From Butyriboletus loyo (lineage: Eukaryota > Basidiomycota > Agaricomycetes > Boletales > Boletaceae): a stretch of 64,000 nucleotides of DNA. The notes beneath the pieces were generated by a model. That model was not told the DNA's origin, did not search any database, and was given only the letters and a program-made list of their open reading frames with translations. Position 1 is the stretch's first letter. The number at the start of each line of letters is the position of its first letter. Of this stretch, positions 9,846 to 19,837 are shown piece by piece. Where the stretch lies: NCBI GenBank assembly GCA_038093515.1, contig JBBPSI010000113.1:1-64000 (forward strand), written 5' to 3'. The position numbers were made by a program, and so were the translations under genes.

Positions 9846-10676
9846 TTGAACCCGAAAGAGTCGGAGGCATGCAAAGCATTTGTTGAAGAGCATCTCAAAT
9901 CCGGAAAAATAACTCCCTCAAAGTCCCCCCAAGTGGCACCTTTCTTTTTTGTCTCCAAGAAAGATGGCTCGCTACACCCTTGTCAAGACTACCAGTACTT
10001 GAACTCCCACACGGTCAAGAATGCCCACCCCCTCCCTCTCATCTCCGACCTCGTCGATCACCTCAAGGGATCAAAGATCTTCACAAAGATGGACATCCGC
10101 TGGGGATATAACAATGTCCTCATTAAACCAAATGACCAATGGAAAGCAGCATTCATCACCCCCCAAGGATTGTTCGAACCGACAGTGATGTTCTTCGGAC
10201 TGTGCAATTCCCCCGCTACGTTTCAGGCACTGATGGACCACATCTTCGGCGATCTCATGGCTGAAGGATGGCTGATCATCTACATGGACGACCTTCTAAT
10301 CCATTCTGCCACTGCTATGGAGCATGAGGCCCGTACAATTCGCATTCTAGAACGCCTCCGAGAACACAAATTGTTCCTCAAGTTAGAAAAGTGCTCGTTC
10401 GACGCTGAGGAAGTCGAATACCTCGGAATGATGGTCCGAGAAGGTCAGGTCAAAATGGACCCCACCAAATTGAAAGCCATTCGTGAATGGAACCCCCTGA
10501 CCTCGGTGAAGGCAGTTCAGTCCTTCATCGGGTTTTGCAACTTTTACTGCAGGTTCATCCAGGACTTCTCCCACATTGCGAAGCCGCTTCATGACCTGAC
10601 GAAGAAGAACTCCCCGTGGGCATGGACTCCGGCTTGTGAACAGGCATTCCAAGCAATCAAACAGTCGTTCCTATGA
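9846..10676 (+). pseudogene. pol: Reverse transcriptase of element B
   Basis: Contains all RT blocks ([36 protein letters not shown] near 10289-10306, EVEYLGMMV) and ends at a TGA (10674-10676) where A has CGA (Arg), a C-to-T change at CpG. The same frame continues directly into RNase H. The N-terminal part upstream of 9846 is out of frame because of the deletion near 9655-9700. Confidence 0.92.
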
Positions 10677-10691
10677 CAACCCATCCTCTCT

Positions 10692-12617
10692 ATGCCCGAC
10701 ATCACGAAGCCGTTTGCAGTCATGACAGATGCGTCCCTTACTGCCACTGGAGCAGTCCTCATGCAGAAGGACGTCAATGGCGACTTACATCCCTGCGCTT
10801 ACCTCTCGAAGACGCTCTCACCCGCAGAGCGTAACTACGATATCTACGATCGCGAGTTGCTCGCGGTCATCCATGCACTAGAAGAATGGCGACACTACCT
10901 ACGGGGTACTGGTCACCAAGTGGAGATTCTCACCGACCACAAGAATCTCACGTACTTCCGCCAGCCAAACAAGTTGTCCCGCCGACAAGCCCGCTGGCTG
11001 ATGTTCCTGCAGGATTTTGACCTGCATTTCCACCACATCCCTGGAACTCAGATGGGCCCCGCCAACGCCCTGTCCCGACGAGATGACGTCGACACTTCTG
11101 CAGACAACCAGGAAGTTACTCTCCTTCCCGATAACTTGTTCGCCAGAAAAATCAACCTCGCCCTGGCCGAAAAGATTGCCGCCTCCTCCCCCAGCGACCC
11201 CATGATCAAGCGTTGCATGCAGGCCCTCTATGAGGACTCCCCCCTCTTCCCGAAGATGAACGCCGGAGATTGGGATTTCGATGGAAAAGACCTGTATTTC
11301 CGGAAGAAACGTTACATTCCAGAAGCTGCCCGTGTCGACCTCATCCGCTCCTTGCACGAGAGCCCAGCTGGTGGTCACGGTGGTATCTTTCGCACCCAGA
11401 ACCTGATGCAACGGGATTACTGGTGGCCAGGAATGGCTAATCTTGTCCGATGTTTCATCTCCAGTTGCGCTACTTGCCAAGCGCACAAGGTTAATACCCA
11501 CCCCACCATCCCGCCTCTCACTCCACTGGCCAGCATGGCCTCTCGCCCCTTTGAACAGGTCTCGGTTGATCTCATCACCGGGCTTCCCCCCTCGTTAGGT
11601 TATGATTCTGTCATGGTCGTGGTAGACCATGGGCTTACAAAGGGGGTAATTTATTCCCCTTGCAACAAAGACATCGACGCAGCAGGAGTCGCCAAACTAT
11701 TTTTCAAAACTGTCTTCCTTCGCTTCAGCCTGCACTCCCGATGCATCTCAGATAGAGGTCCCCAATTCGCATCCGCCTTCGCTAGAGAACTTGTGAGACT
11801 CCTCGACTACGATCTCGCCCTCTCCTCCGCGTACCACCCCCAGACTGATGGCGAAACCAAACGGGTCAACCAAGAATTGGAAACGTACCTCCGAATCTTC
11901 TGCGATGGCCACCCCGAACAATGGGCTGAACTACTCCCTATGGCTGAGTTTTCCCACAATTCTATGACCCACTCGTCGACCAACGTGACGCCCTTCTCCC
12001 TGATGGTCGGGTATGAGCCGAGGTCTTATCCTCCAATCGGAAAGACCTTCCTCCCCGCCCTCGAGTCCAGACTCTCAGAACTCACAGGAGCCCGAACGGA
12101 AGCTCTAGAAGCCCACGAGAAGGCGCGGCAATTGATGAAGGAACGGATCTCATCCAAGTTCCGTCCGTGGAAGACAGGTGATAAGGTTTGGTTGGAAGGG
12201 CGCAACCTGAGACTCAGGTACCTGTCAAAGAAGCTTGCCCCTAGACGGGAAGGACCGTTCGAGATTGCGCAAGTAATCTCTCCTGTGGCGTACAAACTCC
12301 GACTGCCACCCACCTGGAGGATCCATAACGTCTTCCATGCGTCACTCCTCACCCCTTATCGCGAAACCGTGGAGCACGGCCCCAATTTCACAAACCCTCC
12401 TCCGGAAGAAATAGACGGAGATGAAGAATACGAGATTGATTGGATCTTGTCCCACCACGGTTTGAAGGGACGCCATCAGTTCCTTGTGTCCTGGAAAGGA
12501 TACTCCGCAGCAGAGAACACCTGGGAACCAAACGGGAACCTGGTCCATGCGCAAACCCTTCTCAGGGCTTATAAGCTGCGACACCCCAAGGAGTTTCCCT
12601 CCCTATCTTCGCAGTAA
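10692..12617 (+). CDS. pol: RNase H, integrase and chromodomain of element B
   Basis: A 641-codon open frame. RNase H spans residues about 10-130 (TDASLTATGAVL, YDIYDRELLAVI, LTDHKNLTYF). The integrase zinc region follows (H..H, then C-x2-C in CATCQAH), then the catalytic core with Asp in VSVDLITG, Asp in SDRGPQF and Glu in the DGETKRVNQELE segment. A GPY/F-like module (RREGPFEI) and a C-terminal chromodomain (EYEIDWIL..FLVSWKGYS..NTWEPNGNL) complete it. Chromodomains of this type steer integration towards marked heterochromatin, which fits the nested arrangement. This is the longest undamaged frame in the window, but the upstream TGA at 10674 separates it from RT. Confidence 0.95.
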   Translation: MPDITKPFAVMTDASLTATGAVLMQKDVNGDLHPCAYLSKTLSPAERNYDIYDRELLAVIHALEEWRHYLRGTGHQVEILTDHKNLTYFRQPNKLSRRQARWLMFLQDFDLHFHHIPGTQMGPANALSRRDDVDTSADNQEVTLLPDNLFARKINLALAEKIAASSPSDPMIKRCMQALYEDSPLFPKMNAGDWDFDGKDLYFRKKRYIPEAARVDLIRSLHESPAGGHGGIFRTQNLMQRDYWWPGMANLVRCFISSCATCQAHKVNTHPTIPPLTPLASMASRPFEQVSVDLITGLPPSLGYDSVMVVVDHGLTKGVIYSPCNKDIDAAGVAKLFFKTVFLRFSLHSRCISDRGPQFASAFARELVRLLDYDLALSSAYHPQTDGETKRVNQELETYLRIFCDGHPEQWAELLPMAEFSHNSMTHSSTNVTPFSLMVGYEPRSYPPIGKTFLPALESRLSELTGARTEALEAHEKARQLMKERISSKFRPWKTGDKVWLEGRNLRLRYLSKKLAPRREGPFEIAQVISPVAYKLRLPPTWRIHNVFHASLLTPYRETVEHGPNFTNPPPEEIDGDEEYEIDWILSHHGLKGRHQFLVSWKGYSAAENTWEPNGNLVHAQTLLRAYKLRHPKEFPSLSSQ

Positions 12618-12627
12618 AAACACAAAA

Positions 12628-13938
12628 ATGGCCATTCCTCCTGCTGAGAACAACGCTGCTGACAACAACGAAAACCTTCCCCTTCCGCCTCAACCCCCTG
12701 TTCGCTCATCCCGCCTTCCAGTGTCTTCCCGCCGCGTCCTCTATGCCGCCGTCCTTGAAAACCCCGTCGCCACATATGCGCTTGAACAGCGCATGGACTT
12801 CACTGGAGACTATGTCCTCCATACGCTCGCCTCGCTCTACCGTTCATATGCCCTCGCCTGCACCGTCCATACCCGCCTATGCCCTGACAACCAACCCCCC
12901 GTGTGCACCGCCACCCTCGAGTCTTCCTTGATGGAAGCTCAGGGATACACCCTGGACATCCTTCATGCCGAAGGGTTCGGTTATGTCGTGGACCAGCTCC
13001 TGCCAGGTATTCTGGCCCCTGTCCTTAGACCCATCCTCATCACGCTTGCTCCTAGGGAGCGGCAATTCTACCTTCACTCTGCCGACTGCATCGGCCACCT
13101 CCGCCCCATGGCCTGTGGTCCCAATCCAGTGCCTCGCCCTCCCCCAGCAAGATCTCCTTCGCCACTACCTATACCAGCGCCACCCACCCAGGAGTCTCCC
13201 GCAACCACATTGGTAGCGGATTCGTCTCGCGAAACGACAGGAGAGTCCCTGGAGTCCTTTCGGACCGACGTCGACGAGCCCCAAGTCGCTCGTCGACACT
13301 CCCCCCTACCGCCTCGCACAGTGCGTTGCCAACCTCACCAGGCGTTACTCCAGGTCGGAGCCATCCCAGGGTCCGTTACCCTCACTGCTGCGGGAAGAAG
13401 GATCGCCAACCAAGCCATCCGCTCCGTCACCCCCCAACCACCTACTCAACGAGGAACTCCTGCCATCCAGCTCATCCCTCGTATCACCTCCCCCCTCACA
13501 ACAGCTGGTAGCTCTAATGACTCTTCCTATGGACCCCCACCTCCCTACCTCGCCAACCAGGGCACTCGTGATTCCCCTATCATCATCGACGATCAATCCC
13601 CTGATCCCAGCCCAGGCCCTGCTTGACCTTGCCTCATCCGCCCGCAGCTCTGCTTTGAGTGCGGTACCATCGGTCACTTCCGCAGGGATTGTCCAAACTA
13701 CACCTGCCCGTTCTGTCATCAGATCACCCCAGGTCATATACAGGAATTTTGTCCAAGGCGTGTCTATGGCTTATGTGGCACCATTGGCCATATCGTCGCC
13801 AATTGCACCTTCAGGGACAACGTCTGGGCAGATATCTCTGCCGATGACACTTACAACAATGATTTCAATGAGGGGGCCTCTCAGTGCAGGGACGATACAA
13901 GTAGTGGAGTCAGTGTCTCCACCATGGGAAGGGGGTAA
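12628..13938 (+). pseudogene. ORF3 of element B, zinc-knuckle protein downstream of pol
   Basis: Begins with ATG (MAIPP) 10 nt after the pol stop and runs about 436 codons to TAA at 13936-13938, with one TGA at 13624-13626 (CGA in A). It has a conserved N-terminal region of about 180 residues (MDFTGDYVL..LASLYRSYA.., ESSLMEA.GYTLDILHAEGFGYVVDQLLPGILAPVLRPILI), a Pro/Ser-rich linker, and a C-terminal canonical CCHC knuckle (CFECGTIGHFRRDCP) followed by further Cys/His pairs (CPFCHQ, C..H..C). The function is unknown. The knuckle suggests RNA or DNA binding that is usually provided by Gag. All five A/B-type copies in the window have this ORF at the same place. Confidence 0.85.
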
Positions 13939-14365
13939 TGTTACGGTAGTGGTCTACTTTTTCTCTCCATTACCATTGGGACTACTACGTTCACCTAGCC
14001 TTTCGCTAGTTTCCTTTGAATGGTAACAACCGTTCAGCTTAGTCATCAGTTCTCGCGCATGGATGCGTTTTCCTTCATACTCTGGAACATTCTAGAGTAT
14101 CTTTTCCTCATTTGTACTTTCGCTCTCGCGACTCGATTAGGGAGCATGGTCTGTGCGCAGACCCCAGTAGTATAAAGACTTTGTCTTTACACCCATGTAC
14201 ACTATCTAGTTCTACACAGTCACCTGCTAGCAATTAGTTCCTTTCCAGACTCTTAGTGTGTGCACTAAGACATAGTCTGAGACCCAGCTTGAGAATCATC
14301 TCAGAGTCCTGAGGCTACTCCAGAGTGCCTCCTTGCTGTTCTGATTGTTAGTGCCCAGCGTAACA
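13939..14365 (+). repeat. 3' LTR of element B
   Basis: tgttacggta..gcgtaaca, preceded by a polypurine tract (gggaagggggtaa, 13926-13938). Confidence 0.95.
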
Positions 14366-16260
14366 CATGACTGATGCCTCTCACTGCTACTGGAGCAGTC
14401 CTCATGCAAAAGGATGTCAATGGCGACCTGCATCCTTGTGCCTACTTGTCTAAAACGCTCTCGCCAGCAGAGCGCAACTATGATATTTACGACCGCGAGT
14501 TGCTTGCCGTCATTCACGCCTTGGAGGAGTGGCAACACTACCTGCGCGGTACTGGTCACCAAGTGGAGATTCTCACCGACCATAAGAACCTCACTTACTT
14601 CCGCCAGCCCAACAAACTCTCTCGCCGGCAAGCACGCTGGCTCATGTTCCTGCAGGATTTCGACCTGCACTTCCATCACATCCCAGGCACACAAATGGGA
14701 CCTGCAGATGCTCTGTCTCGACGAGATGACGTTGACACCTTCGCTGACAACCAGGAGGTCACCCTTCTTCCTGAGAACCTGTTCGCCAGGAAAATCGACC
14801 TTGCTCTCACCGAAAAGATCGCAGCCTCCTCCCCCGGCGACCCCATGATTAAATGGTGCATGCAAGCATTATACGAAGACTCACCTCTCTTCCCTAAAAT
14901 GAACGCTGGCGATTGGGACTTCAATGGCACGGAACTGTATTTCTGGAAGAAGCGTTACATCCCCGAGGCAGCTCGTGTGGACCTCATTTGGTCCCTGCAT
15001 GAGAGTCCCACTGGCGGTCATGGTGGCATCTTCTGCACCCAGAACCTGGTGCAACGGGATTATTGGTGGCCAGGTATGGCTAATCTCGTCAGATGCTTCA
15101 TCTCCGGTTGCGCCATTTGCCAGGCGCATAAGGTTAATACTCATCCCACCGTGCCCCCTCTCACTCCTTTGGCCAGTGTGGCCTCTCGTCCTTTTGAGCA
15201 AGTCTCTGTTGACCTCATTACCAGTCTCCCTCCCTCTTTGGGGTATGATTCTGTCATGGTCGTGGTAGACCATGGGCTTACGAAGGGGGTAATTTATTCC
15301 CCTTGCAACAAAGACATCGATGCAGCAGGAGTCACCAAGCTATTTTTCAAAACCGTCTTCCTTCAGTTCGGTCTCCACTCCTGCTGCATCTCTGACTGAG
15401 GTCCCCAGTTCGCTTCTGCCTTTGCCAGAGAACTCGCTAGGCTCCTTGATTATGACCTTGCCCTCTCCTCCACATACCACCCCCAGACCGATGGAGAAAC
15501 CGAACGAGTCAACCAGGAGTTGGAGACTTATCTAAGAATCTTTTGTGACGGCCACCCGGAACAATGGGCCAAACTCCTCCCCATGGCCGAATTCTCCCAC
15601 AACTCGATGACACACTTGTCTACCAATGTGACTCTGTTCTCCCTGATGGTCAGATATGAGCCAAGATCTTATCCTCCAATTGGAAAGACATTCCTTCCCG
15701 CCCTTGAGTCCAGGCTCTTGGAACTCACGGGAGCATGAACTGAAGCCTTGGAAGCCCACGAAAAGGCACGATGATTGATGAAGGAGCAGATTTCTTCCAA
15801 GTTCTGCCCATGGAAAACAGGCGATAAGGTTTGGCTAGAAGGGCACAATCTTCAACTCAGGTACCTGTCAAAGAAGCTCGCACCAAGAAGGGAAGGACCG
15901 TTTGAGATCGCACAGGTGATCTCCCCTGTGGCGTATAGGCTCCGACTACCACCAACCTGGAAGATCCACGACATCTTCCACGCGTCACTGCTGACTCCTT
16001 ATCATGAAACTGTGGAGCATGGTCCAAATTTCACAAACCCTCCCCCAGAAGAAATAGACGGAGATGAAGAGTACGAAATCGATCAGATCTTATTGCATCA
16101 AGGATCAAAGGGGCGCCGCCAGTTCCTTGTGTCCTGGGAAGGATACTCTGCAGCGGAGAATACCTGGGAGCCAAACGGGAACTTGGTCCATGCGCAGGCC
16201 TTGCTCAAGGCTTATAAACTGTGTCACCCAAAGGATTTTCCCTCCCCATCTTTGCAGTAA
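14366..16260 (+). pseudogene. pol: RNase H, integrase and chromodomain of element A, right part of pol
   Basis: Continuation of A's pol after nested B. RNase H (TATGAVLMQKD, YDIYDRELLAVI, LTDHKNLTYF), integrase zinc region, core Asp residues (VSVDLITS, and SD in CISD before a TGA at 15397-15399) and the Glu-bearing segment (DGETERVNQELETY) are visible, then the chromodomain near 16070-16215 (EYEIDQIL..FLVSWEGYS..NTWEPNGNL). Stops at 15397 and 15736 replace arginines read in B, as expected from CGA to TGA changes. The pol stop is TAA at 16258-16260. Confidence 0.92.
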
Positions 16261-16269
16261 AACTCGAAA

Positions 16270-17527
16270 ATGGCTATTCCACCCATTGAAAACGCTTCCG
16301 CTGAGAACAATGCTCCCCTTCCGCCTCAGCCTCCCGTCCGTTCTTCCTGCCTCCCAGTCTCTTCTTGCCGTGTCCTCTACGCTGCCGTGCTGGAAAACCC
16401 CATCGCTACATATGCTTTAGAGTAGCATATGGATTTCACCGGAGATTATGTCCTCTGTACCCTCGCCTCCCTATACCGCTCGTACGCCCTCGCCCGCACC
16501 ATCCACACCCGTCTTTGCCCAGACAACCAACCCCCCGTCTATGCTGCTGCCCTTGAATCCTCCCTGATGGAGGCTAGAGGGTATACATTGGACATTCTTC
16601 ACGCAGAGGGGTTTGGTTATGTGGTGGACCAGCTCTTCCCAGGTATTCTGGCCCCCATTCTTCGTCCCATCCTCATAGTGCTTGCTCCTAGAGAGTGGCA
16701 ATTCTACCTTCACTCTGCCGACTGTATCGGCTACCTCCATCCCATGGCTCATGGCCCTGATCCAGTGCCTCGTCCTCCCCCGGCAAGATCTCCTTCGCCT
16801 GTACCTGTCCCAGCGCCATCCATCCAGGAGTCTCCTGCAACCACGCTGGTAGCTGATTCATCTCGAGAAATGATGGGAGAGTCATTGGAGTCCTTTCGGA
16901 CTGATGTCGACGAGCCACAGGTTGCTCGGAGACACTCCCCCCTACCGCCTTGGACTGTGCGTCGCCAACCTCACCAGGCCCTTCTCCAGGCTGGATCTAT
17001 CCTGGGATCAGTCACCCTCACTGCTGCAGAAAGAAGGATCGCCAACAGAGCCGTCCGCTCCGTCACCCCCCCAACCATCCACTCGTCGCAGAACCCCCAC
17101 AATCCAGCTCATCCCTAGAGTCTCCTCCCCCCTTGCCGCAGCAGCTGGCAGTTCTAATGGTTCCTCCTACAGACCCCCACCTCCCTACCTCGCCCACCAG
17201 GGCACTCGTGATTCCCCTATCATCTTGGACGATAGATTCCCTGACACCAGCCCACACCCTACTAGACCTCGCCTCGTCCGCCCGCAACTTTGCTTCAAGT
17301 GTGGCACCGTCGGTCACTTCCGCAGGGATTGCCCCAACTACACCTGCCCATTCTGCCACCAGATCGCCCCTGGTCATATACAGGAGTTTTGCCCAAGGCA
17401 TGTCTGGGGCCTTTGTGGCGCCGTTGGCCACATCGTCGCCAATTGCACCTTTACGGAGGACGTCTGGGGAGATGTCTCTGCCAACAATGCTTACAACAAC
17501 GATTTCAACGAGGGGGCATCTCAGTGA
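16270..17527 (+). pseudogene. ORF3 of element A
   Basis: ATG (MAIPPIEN) 9 nt after the pol stop. The same layout as in B: conserved N-terminal region (with TAG near 16423), Pro-rich linker, C-terminal CCHC knuckle (CFKCGTVGHFRRDCP, about 17290-17335) plus CPFCHQ and further Cys/His pairs, ending ..EGASQ and TGA at 17525-17527. The frame shifts once near 17080-17120. E, F and N carry the same protein, often in fragments. Confidence 0.85.
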
Positions 17528-17578
17528 AGGGACAATACAGGTAGTGGAGTTGGTGTCTCCACCATGGGAAGGGGGTAA

Positions 17579-18005
17579 TGTTACGGTAGTGGTATACTTT
17601 TTCTCTCCACTACCACTTGGACTATTACATTCACCTAGCCTTTTGCTAGTTTCTTTTGAACAGTACTAACCATTCCAGCTTAGTCATCACTTCTCGTGCA
17701 TGGACGTGCTTTCTTTCGCACTCCAGAACGTTCTAGAGTACTCCTTCCTCATTTGTACTTTCACTCCCGCGACCTGATTAGTAGCATGGTCTGTGTGCAG
17801 ACCTCAGTAGTATAAAGACTCGGTCTTTACACCCATGTACTTTATCTAGTTCTATGCAGATACCTGCTAGCAATTAGTTCCCTTCCAGACTCTTAGTGTG
17901 CGCACTAAGACATAGTCTGAGACCCAGCTCAGAAACACTTCACGAGTCCTGCGGCTACTCCAGAGTGCCGCCTTGCTGTTCTAGTTGTTAGCGCCCAGCA
18001 TAACA
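17579..18005 (+). repeat. 3' LTR of element A
   Basis: Preceded by the polypurine tract gggaagggggtaa (17566-17578). It ends gcataaca, with the TSD ttttc at 18006-18010. Confidence 0.95.
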
Positions 18006-18908
18006 TTTTCCTCCCCTTTCACTGCTAACATCCCACAGAGCACCCTTTGTAGCACAATGACCACTGGATTGGAGGTCAATGCCAGACCCTCAATCTCAGC
18101 AGAAACCCAAGGCCAACTCCAAGAAGCGGAGCACCTGCACGACAAGTGAGGCGTGGAATGGAAGGCACAGGAAGAGGAGGCAAAAGAGAAGGCACAGATT
18201 GAGGAGAAAAAAGAGAAGGCATGGATTGAAGGGGAGAAGGAGAGGAGTGCATCAGTGAGCACAGAGGTATTCCAGATTGAGGAGCCCAAAGCAGAACAGA
18301 AGGACTCAGGGGTGCCTGAGACAAGCAGGTCAGGGCAGATGATGGAAGTCGCTGTCCTGTGGTTGTGAAAAGTGAGTATTCATTTCCTTCAGTCCCAATC
18401 AATACTGATATTTTGGAGGTGCACCCGTCCTACACCTGAAGAGGAGGAGGATGAAGAGGAAGAAGAGCCAGGTGTTCCCACTCCACAGGATGATGCCATC
18501 AACAAGACACCTTGTGGCAAATGCAAGGTGCTTCAAATTCCATGTTGAGGAGAGCCTGGGTGGTTGTGCGTCAAGTGCACATCACTCAAGACCGCATGCA
18601 ACAAGTCCCAGTTCTGTGCAAAGGTGGAAAAGAAGGGAAAGCAACCCAGTAAGTAACGCTGCTCACTTCTGGAAGTCTGTATTAACATTTTGCAGAGTGG
18701 AAAGGCAGAGTGGTGCAATGACAACTGTTCCTGCTTGTGATTGACTTCAGTGACCCAGAAGATGTGGTGCTGCATGACAAGGGAAAAGGAAAGGCAAAGG
18801 CATTGGGAGGAGTTGCTTGGGCATGAACTGCAGCGCAGATGTGCCACATGCAGGCTTGTTTGAGGGAGGTGGAACTGGAGCTGGAGGAGATGCTGGAGGA
18901 GCTAGAGT

Positions 18909-19349
18909 ACGTAGTCACTTCCTTTTACTGAACCCTCTCGTTGTGTACCTGTACCATAGTGCAATGTACCTCATTCCATTATGTTCCATGGTTCCGTGTG
19001 AGATTCCATGTGTGACCATTCTGTGCTCACTAGGCAGACTTGGTAAGGATCAGAATTTAGTAAGCGTCAAGAAAGGAGAAATAAGAAACAACTTCTGTGA
19101 AACTGTCCTGGTCCATCACTAATCTTTCTTCCAACTTTCTGGATCACAGATACTATGGAAAATGAGCATGGTGTCTCTACATGCAGTAGAAGTCTGAAGT
19201 TATGTAAGTGTCTTGCGAGATGCACAATTCAAATATTAGTGGTGTCTTTAGAGATGGAAGGAACAGAGTGTATCATATAATTTGTTTCATTTTTTTTATC
19301 TTGTATTTGTTTTTATCTTTGTCTTTTGTCTTTGTTTTTTACTTGAGAG
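18909..19349. other. Flank downstream of gene copy 1, nothing recognised
   Basis: About 440 bp between the last recognisable exon of gene copy 1 and the LTR D target site. T-rich, with short open frames and a long T/TTG run near 19290-19340. No domain, repeat or RNA gene is recognised; it may be the 3' UTR and flank of the gene. Confidence 0.35.
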
Positions 19350-19354
19350 GTATG

Positions 19355-19837
19355 TGTTACGACCATTGGAGTAATCCACACAGAACATTCCACAAGCAGT
19401 TCACTACAAGTTGCAGAGCTACACAAAGCTCTGGCAGAGGTTTATAGAGTTTAGCAAAGACCTTAGTCCCTCAACTGTTTCCAGCAATCAAGACAAGTGG
19501 TTAAAGCTAAGGGATCTTAGCTCAAACCACAAGCCTTTATATATTGTACAAGATGGCACACAGACCAAGCTGTGCATATGATAAACTACTATACATGGTT
19601 AGACTAAGAAGCTAACAGTGATCAAAAAGAAGAGAAGCAAACAGAGATTAAATACATGAGGTATGATGTCATAGTCTAGACTTTATGATGTCATGGGCCA
19701 GTCTGGACCATTATGTCATAGGCTCTGTCTAGATTCTGATCACATGTATAATCCCACGATCACGTGCACTGAGTCACATGACCTTTGAAAGTGAAAGCAG
19801 AAGTCCGAAAGCATGGAGATAATATAGTATTATAACA
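19355..19837 (-). mobile_element. Solo LTR D, TSD gtatg
   Basis: Reverse orientation, tgttacgacc..attataaca, 483 bp, flanked by gtatg at 19350-19354 and 19838-19842. Confidence 0.93.

Larger units (their letters stand above)
7511..14365 (+). mobile_element. Element B: nested Ty3/Gypsy chromodomain element, TSD catga
   Basis: A 6855-bp element with LTRs at 7511-7937 and 13939-14365 and TSD catga at 7506-7510 and 14366-14370. Removing B and one catga exactly restores A's frame (..A-V-M-T-D-A..). Its LTRs differ at about 16 of 427 sites, all transitions, 13 of them at CpG-derived positions. It has the same gene order and ORF3 as A but differs throughout, so it is not a recent duplicate of A. 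Confidence 0.96.
4067..18005 (+). mobile_element. Element A: Ty3/Gypsy chromodomain retrotransposon, host of nested B
   Basis: Bounded by 427-bp LTRs (4067-4493 and 17579-18005) and a 5-bp TSD, ttttc, at 4062-4066 and 18006-18010. Gene order is Gag, protease, RT, RNase H, integrase, chromodomain, ORF3. Element B sits between RT and RNase H; without B the element is about 7.1 kb. The two LTRs differ at roughly 22 positions by eye, mostly transitions, against about 16 for B, in keeping with A being the older insertion. It lies in intron 1 of host-like gene copy 1. Confidence 0.95.
3304..18908 (+). pseudogene. Host-like Cys-rich gene, copy 1, broken
   Basis: Four exons are recognised by comparison with copy 2: exon 1 at 3304-3338 plus 3882-4043 (starting MSFRLDDLLAAS), exon 2 at about 18039-18371, exon 3 at 18419-18648, exon 4 from 18696. 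Donors are GTAAGT or GTGAGT and acceptors CAG or AG. Exon 1 has an acidic helical segment, exon 2 is Glu/Lys-rich, exon 3 encodes a paired cysteine motif (C-x2-C-x5-C, then C-x2-C-x5-C) and exon 4 is Lys/Glu-rich. The function is unknown; paired CxxC motifs of this sort are frequent in Agaricomycete multigene families. It is inactivated by LTR D in exon 1, element A in intron 1, and stops in exons 1, 2 and 3. The TGA just after the first Cys cluster is shared with copy 2. Confidence 0.7.

Noticed and set aside
10899..11501. Long antisense open frame (200 codons) opposite element B pol
   Set aside because: It mirrors the RNase H and integrase coding strand, has no domain, and arises from the GC-rich codon use of the sense frame.
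12484..12627. Start of ORF3 upstream of its ATG, overlapping the chromodomain
   Set aside because: The frame is open by chance. Conservation between copies starts at the MAIPP ATG, directly after the pol stop.
18001..18050. A new gene starting after the 3' LTR of element A
   Set aside because: The sequence is the 3' end of intron 1 and exon 2 of gene copy 1, shown by comparison with 28442-28137.
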